DNA from: Falsiphaeobacter marinintestinus
Lineage (GTDB): Bacteria > Pseudomonadota > Alphaproteobacteria > Rhodobacterales > Rhodobacteraceae
Assembly: GCF_007923355.1 (NCBI RefSeq)
Contig: NZ_VOGO01000012.1
Coordinates: 49,999-113,998, forward strand
Reading direction: 5' to 3'
Length of the DNA: 64,000 nucleotides
Shown here: positions 1 through 8,109 of the stretch, in pieces
Layout of the letters: each line of letters begins with the position of its first letter
Position numbering within the stretch: position 1 is the stretch's first letter
Made by a program: the position numbers and the translations under genes
The notes under the pieces: model-generated
Told to the model about the DNA's origin: nothing
The model's database searches: none
What the model saw: the letters and a program-made list of their open reading frames with translations, nothing else

Positions 1-338
1 AGGCGCTCCATACCTTCTGTATCCGCCTTCATATGCGTTTTGCCGACCAGCACGGTCTTCACGCCAAGCGGGTTCAGGTGATGGCCAATGTTCTGCTCGC
101 CAATGCGCAGCGGGCCAAAGTTCGAATGTGACCCATGCGACGACACGTACCGCCCGGTATAGGTGCTCATCCGTGAGGGCCCGCAAATCGGCGACTGGCA
201 ATATGTGTTAGCGAACCGAACGCCGCGCGCGGCCAATGCGTCGATGTTCGGAGTCTTGATCGTGGGGTGCCCGGTACATCCCAAATAGTCGAACCGCAGC
301 TGGTCGCACATGATGAAAAGGATGTTTTTGCGTGACAT
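1..338 (-). CDS. Sulfatase, N-terminal part (cut by window edge)
   Basis: This is the N-terminal 112 or so residues of a type I sulfatase of the alkaline-phosphatase fold, which hydrolyses sulfate esters. The start ATG is at 338-336 behind GGAG. The protein opens with the family's N-terminal strand (KNILFIMCDQ), whose Asp binds the metal. C52 sits in C-G-P-S-R, the signature in which Cys is converted to formylglycine. No signal peptide is visible, so the enzyme should be cytoplasmic. It is transcribed away from the alkylsulfatase-like gene at 787, and the shared spacer carries palindromes. The C-terminal half is outside the window, so the substrate cannot be guessed. Confidence 0.93.
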   Translation of the reverse strand, partial: MSRKNILFIMCDQLRFDYLGCTGHPTIKTPNIDALAARGVRFANTYCQSPICGPSRMSTYTGRYVSSHGSHSNFGPLRIGEQNIGHHLNPLGVKTVLVGKTHMKADTEGMER

Positions 339-786
339 TCTCCGAACTCCGCTCAGCCAGCTGTCGACATGTTAGTCAGGCAACCCAAGCACAGACGGGG
401 TCCGCCTTTGTCCGATGCGCGGCCCGACTGCCGTGAAGCGCGCGACCCGCTCCCTGTGCATATTTCATGCGTCATCTGTCCCCCCAAGTGCGAGAGCCGA
501 AGGTCATGTTCCGCCCCCTCCCCGGGGCGAGCATCATGAATCCATGCGATTTCCTAGAATCAGCTACGCATCACCATACTGCACAAATGGGATCCCAAAT
601 CAAAATATATTTGATCAAGGTTCCGAAAATTCGGATAAGTCTTGATTTTGGGATCCCGTTTATGCCAAGTCTTGAGCAACTCGATCGACGGCGCGTGCTT
701 GATCACAGCACCAACAGACCGTCGCTGTTATCCACGGCCATGACCCGACTGGCGGCACACACCAGCACAAAGAGGAGGACCCGCAA
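339..786. promoter_or_regulatory. Divergent promoter region with several palindromes
   Basis: This 448-bp spacer lies between two divergent sulfatase-type genes and holds no convincing gene. GGGATCCC occurs at 589-596 and 650-657, each with flanking bases that make a larger inverted repeat (GGGATCCCAAATCAA against TTGATTTTGGGATCCC). Between the copies lie ATCAAA-N5-TTTGAT (599-615), TTGATCAA (611-618) and CCGAA-N2-TTCGG (623-634). A GAGGAGG ribosome-binding site precedes the plus-strand gene. The cluster of symmetric sites suggests an operator region; the regulator is unknown. Confidence 0.55.
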
Positions 787-2064
787 ATGCACCCGGAATT
801 GAAGGCCCACCCTGAATACTTCCAAAAGGAAATCGTTCAGCTCGCTGACAACGTCTATCAGGCCTTTGGTTTTGCAGCCTCCAATGTGTACATGATCGTC
901 GGCGACGATGGCGTGATCATTGTCGATACGACAGAGACGACGACAGCTGCAGAAAACATACTGGCAGAGTTCCGCAAGATTACGGATTTGCCGGTCAAGA
1001 CGATCATCCTCACCCATTCGCATCGCGATCACGTTTCAGGCGCCAGCGTTTTTGCCGAAGGTGGAACTCCGCAGGTTCTGGCCAGTGACAGGTCATCCGA
1101 AGACCCCCTGATCGTGCAGACGAAACACCCAAGAGCGGCCAAAGCCATGCAGGCACGCACCAAGCGCCAGTTCGGCATCGGGCTGTCTTATCCGGACGAG
1201 ATCATCGGCATCGGTGTCGGCCCCGGAAATCGCCCACTAAAGGGGATGGGGGCCGGTATTCTGCCCCCGACCCGCAGAATTACCGGCGAGGGCGAGAAAA
1301 TCACCCTGCACGGGGTTGATCTGGAATTGGCAATGGCACCGGGTGAAACTCCGGATCACATGGTCGTCTGGTACCCAGAAAAGAAGGTCCTGTTTTCGGG
1401 CGACAATTTCTACCGCTCGTTCCCGAACCTCTATGCCATTCGCGGAACCGAATACCGCGATTTCGACACCTGGGCAGACACGATGGACCAGCTTATGGCC
1501 TTTGACCCCGAGGTTCTTGCCCCGGGCCACACAAAGGCTGTCATCGGTGGCGATCAGATCAAAGAGCTTCTGACCGACTATCGTGACGCCATTCGCCATG
1601 TCGTGACTGAAACCCGCGCCGGGATGGATGCCGGGCGGACCATCGATCAACTGGCCCATAGCGTCAAACTCCCCCCGGACATGGCCGCGAAACCACATTT
1701 GCGCGAATACTATGGCCGTGTGGATTTTGCGGTGCGGGCCTATTTCGTTGGGACGATGGGCTGGTTTGACGGCAACCCGACCTCGTTGGGTGCGCTGGCG
1801 CCTGATGACGAAGCGCAACGCTTTATTGATCTGGCCGGTGGCGCGGATGCCGTATTTCAGGCCGTGCACAAAGCACGCGCGGATGCTGACCACCAGTGGG
1901 CGCTGCAATTGATCGACCGTTTGATCTATGCTGGCCACGATGTCGCGAAGGCCAAGTCACTGAAGGCAGACGTCCTGAGGGACCATGCCGAAGATCAGAT
2001 CAATTGCCCAACGCGCCATTACTATCTGCAATGCGCGAAAGAGCTTTCGACCCCAACAGGCTGA
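787..2064 (+). CDS. Alkylsulfatase-like metallo-beta-lactamase fold hydrolase
   Basis: This 425-residue protein has an N-terminal metallo-beta-lactamase domain with the metal motif H77-S-H79-R-D81-H82. Further metal-ligand candidates are near residue 183 (APGETPDH) and in SGDNFYRSFPNL near 206. The C-terminal part (about 270-425) resembles the helical dimerisation region of SdsA1/BDS1-type alkylsulfatases, which release sulfate from primary or secondary alkyl sulfates. It is much shorter than the roughly 650-residue members because the C-terminal SCP2-like domain is missing. No signal peptide is seen. The start is set by GAGGAGG about 7 bases upstream of ATG. Its sulfatase neighbours support a role in sulfate-ester use; another MBL esterase activity is possible. 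Confidence 0.82.
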   Translation: MHPELKAHPEYFQKEIVQLADNVYQAFGFAASNVYMIVGDDGVIIVDTTETTTAAENILAEFRKITDLPVKTIILTHSHRDHVSGASVFAEGGTPQVLASDRSSEDPLIVQTKHPRAAKAMQARTKRQFGIGLSYPDEIIGIGVGPGNRPLKGMGAGILPPTRRITGEGEKITLHGVDLELAMAPGETPDHMVVWYPEKKVLFSGDNFYRSFPNLYAIRGTEYRDFDTWADTMDQLMAFDPEVLAPGHTKAVIGGDQIKELLTDYRDAIRHVVTETRAGMDAGRTIDQLAHSVKLPPDMAAKPHLREYYGRVDFAVRAYFVGTMGWFDGNPTSLGALAPDDEAQRFIDLAGGADAVFQAVHKARADADHQWALQLIDRLIYAGHDVAKAKSLKADVLRDHAEDQINCPTRHYYLQCAKELSTPTG

Positions 2065-2075
2065 CGCCCGGGCCA

Positions 2076-2924
2076 TCAGATCAGATAGGTCTCCAGGTCT
2101 TCTACAATCGCACTTTCCCCGGCAAAGCCCGCCTCCAGAACGCCAAGGGCCGCCGCGTGGCGTTCGGGGGCGTCCATGTGAATGCGGAAGTGGCTTAACA
2201 GCAGCCGCTTCACATCGGCCCGGGTTGCCATAGCAGCAATTTCAGAAGGCGTCGGGGTCAGCGGCACCATCATTGGGTGTGCTTCTTCACCATCCAGCCG
2301 ATAGCACCAGTGCAACAAAAGATCGGCCCCACGACACAAGGTTTCGATCCCGTCACAAAGCCCGGTATCGCCGGAATAGACAAATTTGCGACCCTCCGCG
2401 TTCAGGGCAAATCCAAGACAATCCAGAACCGGTTGAGCATGCGGTGCCGTGCAGGATGAAAGGTGCCACCCCTCTCCTTCGAATGCAAAGCCACCGGTGA
2501 TTTCGGTCACATCGGGAGCAGGCCATGGTCGTGGCAAGGTCCCGCCACGGGCTTTCCAGACCTCCTGGCTTGGCAACAATTCGGTTCTGGCGCGCAGATC
2601 ATGCGACAAGACCCCGTCGAGACCAAAGAAACCCTCGGTTATGCCCGCAATCGGCGCGGGGCCGAAAACTTTTAAGGGCGGCGCACCTTCGTCCCATGCC
2701 GCATGCACCAACCGGGCATAATCCATCATGTGATCGGTATGCAGATGGGTGAAAAACAGATGCGTGATGTCCGATGGTTTTCGCCCCGATCGAACAAGGT
2801 TGTCGAACACGCCCCCTCCGCAGTCAAACAAGATGACATCGTCGCCTGTCTCAACAAGATAACCGCTTGAGGCACGCCGGACATAAGCTTCGGGCGAACC
2901 GGACCCAAGGATCGTAAGCTTCAT
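2076..2924 (-). CDS. MBL-fold metallohydrolase (RNase Z / type III arylsulfatase-like)
   Basis: This 282-residue protein begins with the RNase Z-like strand MKLTILGSGSP and carries the metal motif H60-L-H62-T-D64-H65, a later YSGDTG strand (Asp ligand) and a C-terminal LLLSHFRIH (His ligand). It therefore keeps a full binuclear metal site. The family includes tRNase Z and zinc-dependent arylsulfatases (AtsA type). Because it is the last gene of a MarR-sulfatase operon, hydrolysis of a sulfate or other small ester is more likely than tRNA processing. It overlaps the preceding sulfatase gene by 4 bp (ATGA), so translation is probably coupled. The exact substrate is unknown. Confidence 0.8.
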   Translation of the reverse strand: MKLTILGSGSPEAYVRRASSGYLVETGDDVILFDCGGGVFDNLVRSGRKPSDITHLFFTHLHTDHMMDYARLVHAAWDEGAPPLKVFGPAPIAGITEGFFGLDGVLSHDLRARTELLPSQEVWKARGGTLPRPWPAPDVTEITGGFAFEGEGWHLSSCTAPHAQPVLDCLGFALNAEGRKFVYSGDTGLCDGIETLCRGADLLLHWCYRLDGEEAHPMMVPLTPTPSEIAAMATRADVKRLLLSHFRIHMDAPERHAAALGVLEAGFAGESAIVEDLETYLI

Positions 2925-4360
2925 GATTTGGCCTCCGGTGGGGGGGTTGCGCCGGGCGCGCCCAGTTTCAAAGCGGCCTCACGCCCGCCATGTCGGGCAA
3001 TCAGCGCGGCTTGGTCAGCAAACGCCTGACGGTCGGCGCGTTCGGGATCAACAATCAACCGCAAGGCCTGTTCCATATCCGCCAGATCACTTTCATGATC
3101 CGGATGTCCCGCAAGGTCCACAAGTTCTTCGGGGTCATCAACCATGTCAAAAAGCTCGGACGGAAATCCGACGTAATAGTTCAGCTTCCAACGCCCTTTT
3201 CGCAGCATGAAAGCCCCCGAAACAGCGCCCGCCGCGTGATATTCACTCAGGATCGGGCGTTCAGGGTCGACAGGTGCATCGGCAATTGCGGTAAGCGGCG
3301 CACCATCTCCGGAAAACGCGATGCCAAAATGATCCGGAATCGTGGCCGACAGATCAAGAAGTGACACCGGGGTGTCGCAAGTGCCTGTGCCCACCGTCGG
3401 CCCGGCCATGATCATCGGCACAGACACACTTTCCTGATAGAGGTTCGATTTCCCCCAAAGCCCACGCGCACCCAGATTATCGCCATGGTCCGACGTATAA
3501 ATCACCGTGGTGGTGTCGCCAAAACCGGACGCTTCAAGCGACGTCAGGATTTGCCCGACATTATGGTCAAGACAACTGCAAAGCCCGTAATAACTGGCCA
3601 TCGCGCTCAGCCGTTCCTCGGCATTGTGGAACCGTCCTTCGCTGTCCATCCCGGCGTTTTGCTTTTCGACCCACGGGTGACGGGCGTGGCCGTCCTTGGG
3701 GTGCAATTTCACCGGTGGCAAGCTGTCCAGCGGGTAGAGATCATAGAATTCCTGCGGTACGACCAGCGGGAAATGCGGCGCCACCAGCCCGACATAAAGA
3801 CACCAGGGCCGATCATCATCAGACGCCGCGCGGTCAGCAAACCACTGACCAGTTCGGTCTGTCACGGCTCGATCATATTCGGTGTATTTCGACTGACCCG
3901 GGCCGATGTAGTCTCCCAACATACGGCCACCGCCAGGCGGCGGGACGCGCTCGTCTTCCTTGCGGATCGACGCCCAGACCATGCCGACCCCATTAACCAC
4001 CTGCATCGGCATATGCTCGACATCAAAGCCAGCCGGATCTTCGTCAGACCGGTAATGCAGCTTGCCGATGCTTTCGACCGGCACACCCGCCCCCTGCAGA
4101 CGATGCCCCCAGCCCTTGGGTGTGCCGATATAGGGCATCGCATTGTCCCACAATCGGTTCACATGGACATGGCGGCCCGAGGCAAAACTGGCACGCGCAG
4201 GAACGCAAATAGGTGACGGCGTATAGGCGTCGGTAAAACGAATCCCCCTCGCGGCCAGCCCATCCAGATGCGGGGTTTGCACAAACGGATGTCCAGCACA
4301 TCCCATCGCCCGTGCCTGATGTTCGTCTGACATGATGATCAGAAGGTTGGATTGGCTCAT
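2921..4360 (-). CDS. Type I sulfatase (arylsulfatase/choline-sulfatase family)
   Basis: This 479-residue protein has the alkaline-phosphatase fold. It opens with LLIIMSDEHQ, which supplies the metal-binding Asp, and has C52 in C-V-P-A-R, the Cys-type formylglycine signature. VIYTSDHGDNLGARGLWGKS near residues 287-306 gives the Asp-His metal ligands and catalytic Lys. There is no signal peptide, so it is cytoplasmic. It overlaps MarR upstream and the MBL hydrolase downstream by 4 bp each, forming a tight three-gene operon. Maturation needs a formylglycine-generating enzyme, which is not in this window. Choline-O-sulfate or a small aryl sulfate would fit the length; phosphonate monoester hydrolase is an alternative. 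Confidence 0.9.
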   Translation of the reverse strand: MSQSNLLIIMSDEHQARAMGCAGHPFVQTPHLDGLAARGIRFTDAYTPSPICVPARASFASGRHVHVNRLWDNAMPYIGTPKGWGHRLQGAGVPVESIGKLHYRSDEDPAGFDVEHMPMQVVNGVGMVWASIRKEDERVPPPGGGRMLGDYIGPGQSKYTEYDRAVTDRTGQWFADRAASDDDRPWCLYVGLVAPHFPLVVPQEFYDLYPLDSLPPVKLHPKDGHARHPWVEKQNAGMDSEGRFHNAEERLSAMASYYGLCSCLDHNVGQILTSLEASGFGDTTTVIYTSDHGDNLGARGLWGKSNLYQESVSVPMIMAGPTVGTGTCDTPVSLLDLSATIPDHFGIAFSGDGAPLTAIADAPVDPERPILSEYHAAGAVSGAFMLRKGRWKLNYYVGFPSELFDMVDDPEELVDLAGHPDHESDLADMEQALRLIVDPERADRQAFADQAALIARHGGREAALKLGAPGATPPPEAKS

Positions 4361-4848
4361 TCGGAAAAATCCTGCTTTTCGGCGGCAATCTCAAGTTTGT
4401 CGAGCACTCGGCGAAACAGCGTGATTTCATCGTCGGTCAACCCGGCACGTAGCCAGTTCTGCCGCTTGCGTGTCACTGGCAGGGCACGGTCAAAGATGTC
4501 CTGCCCTTTTGGGCTTAGCGATAGATGCTGAACCCGGTGATCGACCTCATCCGGAGTACTGATGACAACCCCCTGTTCAACAAGGGTTTTCACGTTTCGG
4601 CTCAGTAACCCTTTGTCCAATGCAGCGTCGCGCGCCAGGTCCGACAGCCGGGTTTCCCCGGCCGCGCCCACAAGGGCGACGACCCGCCATTGCGTCAACG
4701 TAAGCCCCACAGCTTTCATCAGAACGCGCGCGCCCTGAGCATTCAGCTTGGCCTGCACCCGCGACAGGCGAAAGGTCAGGTATTGATGCAATGGCAAGTC
4801 ACCCACTGCTGCGGACACGTCTGCTGACGGTTCTGGCGATGCGGTCAT
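4357..4848 (-). CDS. MarR-family transcriptional regulator
   Basis: This 163-residue winged-helix regulator has the typical MarR layout: an N-terminal dimerisation helix (LPLHQYLTFRLSRVQ), the recognition region LTQWRVVALVGAAGETRLSDLA, then the wing with D-E-V-D-H-R near residue 100 and a C-terminal helix. It is the first gene of the minus-strand operon with a sulfatase and an MBL hydrolase, and it is divergent from the TctCBA carrier. Two palindromes in the 109-bp spacer suggest that it controls both directions and itself. The likely ligand is the imported sulfate ester or its alcohol or carboxylate product, which is inference. Confidence 0.92.
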   Translation of the reverse strand: MTASPEPSADVSAAVGDLPLHQYLTFRLSRVQAKLNAQGARVLMKAVGLTLTQWRVVALVGAAGETRLSDLARDAALDKGLLSRNVKTLVEQGVVISTPDEVDHRVQHLSLSPKGQDIFDRALPVTRKRQNWLRAGLTDDEITLFRRVLDKLEIAAEKQDFSE

Positions 4849-4880
4849 ATCGGTCTCCTTGCCCCCACCATTCCGCTAGA

Positions 4881-4918
4881 AAGTTGTCGCGTCAACTTTT
4901 TTGTTGACCGATCAACAA
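4881..4918. promoter_or_regulatory. Tandem MarR-type operators
   Basis: Two palindromes share the core GTTG-N6-CAAC: AAGTTGTCGCGTCAACTT (4881-4898) and TTGTTGACCGATCAACAA (4901-4918). They are 20 bp apart, about two helical turns, and lie between divergent marR and tctC. The size and symmetry match MarR-family operators, so the adjacent MarR protein is the natural candidate to bind both. Confidence 0.7.
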
Positions 4919-4957
4919 AACTGTGGCTGACTTTGGGAAAATATAAGGGAGGATACC

Positions 4958-5905
4958 ATGAAACGCTTTCTCAGGGCCGCCGTGACGGCTGTTGGACTGA
5001 CGGCACTTGCCACTGGCGCGCTCGCGTCCGATTGGACCCCACCCGGCCCAATCAAACTCATGATCGCATTCAAAGCCGGGGGCGGGGCCGACACGCAGGC
5101 CCGACTGATTGCCGAAGATCTGGAAGCCAAGCTGGGTTGGAAATTCATCCCCGAACAGGTCACCGGCAAGGGCGGTATGAACCTCGCCATGGCGATCAAG
5201 GATCAGCCTAACGATGGCTCTGTTATTGGCATCGTTGTGACCGAAACGCTGGGCTATAACATGAAAGTGGCCAACGCCGGGGTGGCCCCGTCGGATTTCA
5301 CTGCAATAACCACCACCGCCGGATTTCAGATGGGCGTCGTCTCACTCAGCTCGAAAGGCTGGGCAACATTCGATGATATGATCGCCGCAGCCAAAGCAGG
5401 ATCGCTGCGCTTTGGCGCGATGAGCCCCAAACTGGCCGACCTGGCCTATCTGTTGGGCAAGGCGCAGGGCGTAGATTTCAACATCGTCAACGTCAAAGGC
5501 GGCAAGGGCGTGATGAACGGCGTCAACGCCGGAGATCTGGATCTTGGCTTTATGGCCGGCATTCAAGGCAAAGGCGTTGCCGCAGGCGACCTGGTGAACC
5601 TTGCTTCAGCCCTGTCAGAGCCATTGAAACAAACCCCGGACGCACCGACATTTGCCGATCTGGGCGTACCATTCAGCGCCGACGGCTATTTCCTGATCAT
5701 CGGCCCGGGCGGCATGCCCACCGAAGCCCGCGATGCTCTGGCGGCCGCCGTGGGTGAGGTTGTCTCGACCGAAGGCACGAAGTCAAACGGCATGATTTCC
5801 AAGGCTTTCGGCGGTGCTGCCGTGATCGCCGGTGATGATGCCCAGGCGCTTGTCCAAAGTGATTTCGAAGCCGCTGGCGCTTTGTTGCAAGCCGCGTCTG
5901 AGTAA
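4958..5905 (+). CDS. tctC: Tripartite tricarboxylate transporter substrate-binding protein (TctC/Bug family)
   Basis: This 315-residue periplasmic binding protein has a Sec signal peptide ending near residue 23 (ALA-SD) and the Bug-type N-terminal strand IKLMIAFKAGGGADTQAR. A strong ribosome-binding site (AAGGGAGG) precedes the ATG. Family members capture carboxylates, and a few bind other anions, for a TctA/TctB membrane complex. Here tctB and tctA follow directly. A terminator-like hairpin after this gene should keep the binding protein more abundant than the membrane parts. The substrate is unknown; the surrounding sulfatases suggest a sulfated or sulfonated carboxylate. Confidence 0.93.
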   Translation: MKRFLRAAVTAVGLTALATGALASDWTPPGPIKLMIAFKAGGGADTQARLIAEDLEAKLGWKFIPEQVTGKGGMNLAMAIKDQPNDGSVIGIVVTETLGYNMKVANAGVAPSDFTAITTTAGFQMGVVSLSSKGWATFDDMIAAAKAGSLRFGAMSPKLADLAYLLGKAQGVDFNIVNVKGGKGVMNGVNAGDLDLGFMAGIQGKGVAAGDLVNLASALSEPLKQTPDAPTFADLGVPFSADGYFLIIGPGGMPTEARDALAAAVGEVVSTEGTKSNGMISKAFGGAAVIAGDDAQALVQSDFEAAGALLQAASE

Positions 5906-5918
5906 CTCCGAAATCAAA

Positions 5919-5953
5919 GGCCCCGCGCACCTGTTGCGGGGCCTTTCTCTTTT
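5919..5953 (+). terminator. Attenuating terminator hairpin between tctC and tctB
   Basis: GGCCCCGC (5919-5926) pairs perfectly with GCGGGGCC (5936-5943) across a 9-nt loop and is followed by TTTCTCTTTT. This is a good intrinsic-terminator shape. Its place between the binding-protein gene and the membrane genes of one operon suggests partial termination. Confidence 0.8.
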
Positions 5954-5974
5954 GCGAAAGACGCGGGGTCCCCC

Positions 5975-6523
5975 ATGCGTTCCTTTGAGCGTGCAAATCT
6001 GATCCTTGGACTGGGTGCAGTTGGTATGGCGGTGCTGGTGGCCTGTGTCTGGGTACCGGCGGACGTCACCACCGGCATGATCGAAAAGGTCCGCCGCCAG
6101 ATCACGATTGGCGATGCGCTTGCCCCGACTCTGGCCGCCGGGTTCATCGGGTTTGGCGGTCTGATTGTGGCGGTGTTTGAACGGCCCGAGAATGCCCGCC
6201 GCATATCAGCCCGAAACCTTCAGTTTCTCGCGATCTTTCTGATCATCGTCGCAATTGGCTTTGCAGTGATGCGCTGGCTCGGCCCGGCCGTGGCGGGTTT
6301 GCTCACGGATCAAGGGTATCGTGCGCTGCGTGATACAGCCCCGTGGAAATACATCGGATTTCTGGTGGGGGCCGCAGGGATCGTCGCCGCACTGATCGGT
6401 CTGGTCGAAGGTCGCCTAACCCTGCGCGGCATTCTTGTTGGTCTGGCCGCAGCCATCGGGCTGATCGTGGTCTATGACCTGCCGTTCGAAGATCTGCTTT
6501 TGCCCCCCAACGGGGACGTGTGA
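5975..6523 (+). CDS. tctB: Tripartite tricarboxylate transporter TctB-family protein
   Basis: This 182-residue membrane protein has four or five predicted hydrophobic segments (about 8-28, 46-66, 78-102, 129-149, 153-172), as expected for the small TctB subunit. It sits just after the hairpin that follows tctC and overlaps tctA by 4 bp (GTGATGG region), which implies translational coupling. In TTT carriers the small subunit pairs with TctA to form the transport complex that uses an ion gradient. The sequence is poorly conserved in this family, so the call leans on context and hydropathy. Confidence 0.85.
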   Translation: MRSFERANLILGLGAVGMAVLVACVWVPADVTTGMIEKVRRQITIGDALAPTLAAGFIGFGGLIVAVFERPENARRISARNLQFLAIFLIIVAIGFAVMRWLGPAVAGLLTDQGYRALRDTAPWKYIGFLVGAAGIVAALIGLVEGRLTLRGILVGLAAAIGLIVVYDLPFEDLLLPPNGDV

Positions 6524-8109
6524 TGGGCTGGTTCGACTATGTCTGGATGGGCATTCTGGCAGTCTTTCAGGGCCCCGAGATGTTTTCCATTCTGGGGCTG
6601 GCCATCCCGGTGACCATCGTGATGATCCTGATGGGGTTCTTGATGGGCGTGGCCGTGGGCGCGACCCCCGGGCTTGCCGGGCCGATGGCCATGGCCGTGG
6701 CCCTGCCGATCCTGATTTCGATCTTTGGCTTCACGCCGGACGCGCTGTTGCCGGTCATGGGTTTTCTCTTGGGGATCATGAAAGGCGCCACCATCGGAGG
6801 TGCGGTGCCCGCGATCCTGTTCAACACGCCGGGCACGCCGGACGCCTTCATGACCACCCTTGACGGATATCCGATGACCAAGGCCGGTCAGGCGCGCAAG
6901 GCGCTGCGGGTGGCCCATTTTTCCTCAGCCTCGGGGGATACGTTTTCCGATATTGTGCTGATCTTCTGCGCCCCGTTTCTGGCTGTTGTGGTCGAAAGGT
7001 ATCTCGACCTGCCGGAAAAGACCGCGCTTCTGATCCTGTCGCTTGCCTTCATCGCCGCCGTGATTGGCGGCTCGGTCGGCAAAGGTCTGATCTCGCTCGG
7101 GCTGGGTCTTTTGGCGGCCTACGTCGGCACGGGAGAAGACTTCTATCCACGGCTCAGCATGGGGTCGCAAACCCTTGCCCAAGGGTTTCCCATCGCAGCT
7201 GTTGTGCTGGGCGTGCTGATCCTGGGCGAAGTGTTCAAAAGCATTGAGGAGCTTTGGCAGGAAAACCGCAAAAGCGGTGCGCTTGCGGTTGTCGAACAAT
7301 CCGGCGATCAACGCCTGCACTGGGCAGACATCAAACGCCTGCTCCCCTACATCTCGCGATCCGCCGTGATTGGCACCGCCATCGGCGCTCTTCCGGGCAT
7401 CGGTTCGACCCTGGCCGCGACGCTGGGCTATACCACCGGTCGTGCCGCCCACGCCCGCAAAGGGCGCAGCCCGGCGTTTGGGCAAGGTGCCCCCGAAGGC
7501 ATTGCCGCAACCGAAGCGGCGAACTCCTCGGTTTCAGGTGCCAACTTGATCCCGGTGTTATCGCTTGGCATTCCCGGCAATGCGGCGGCGGTGTTCCTGA
7601 TCCTTGCGGCGGATTCAATCGGTGGGTTCAACCCCGGCCCATCCGTCTTTCGCTTTACCGGTGATCAGGTGAACCCCGAGATGGTGATCGCCTTTGGCCT
7701 GTTCACCTGCATGATGATCGCAAACCTGCTGAACTGGACCATCGGCGGCGCCTTTATGCGCTCAATGGGGTTCATGAGCCGCATTCCGAAACACATCCTG
7801 TTGCCGGTCGTGCTTTTGCTGACACTGACCTCAATCTACGTGCAGGAAACCCGCATGGTGGCGATCTGGTTCACGATCGGGTTTGGCGTTCTGGGCTATC
7901 TCATGCGCCGTCTTGGCATTTCGCCCTTGCCATTTGTCATCGCCTACATACTCGGCGGCAAGCTGGAAGAAAGCGCGCGCCAGGCCTTTGCCGCCACAGG
8001 TGGCGATGCGTGGTTCCTGTTCTCCAGCTCTGTTTCCATCGCCTTCATGGCGCTCACCGTTCTGGTGGTCACCTTATCCCTTCGCAAACCGAAAGAGGCC
8101 CGTACATGA
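6520..8109 (+). CDS. tctA: Tripartite tricarboxylate transporter permease TctA
   Basis: This 529-residue, strongly hydrophobic protein carries the TctA family motifs GATPGLAGPMAMAVALPI near residue 47 and GIAATEAANSSVSGANLIPVL near residue 327, which form the conserved repeat motifs of the large permease subunit. About 11-12 membrane segments are predicted. It is coupled to tctB upstream by a 4-bp overlap and to a sulfatase gene downstream by an ATGA overlap. That links uptake directly to sulfate-ester cleavage: the imported anion may be the sulfatase substrate. Confidence 0.95.
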   Translation: MMGWFDYVWMGILAVFQGPEMFSILGLAIPVTIVMILMGFLMGVAVGATPGLAGPMAMAVALPILISIFGFTPDALLPVMGFLLGIMKGATIGGAVPAILFNTPGTPDAFMTTLDGYPMTKAGQARKALRVAHFSSASGDTFSDIVLIFCAPFLAVVVERYLDLPEKTALLILSLAFIAAVIGGSVGKGLISLGLGLLAAYVGTGEDFYPRLSMGSQTLAQGFPIAAVVLGVLILGEVFKSIEELWQENRKSGALAVVEQSGDQRLHWADIKRLLPYISRSAVIGTAIGALPGIGSTLAATLGYTTGRAAHARKGRSPAFGQGAPEGIAATEAANSSVSGANLIPVLSLGIPGNAAAVFLILAADSIGGFNPGPSVFRFTGDQVNPEMVIAFGLFTCMMIANLLNWTIGGAFMRSMGFMSRIPKHILLPVVLLLTLTSIYVQETRMVAIWFTIGFGVLGYLMRRLGISPLPFVIAYILGGKLEESARQAFAATGGDAWFLFSSSVSIAFMALTVLVVTLSLRKPKEART

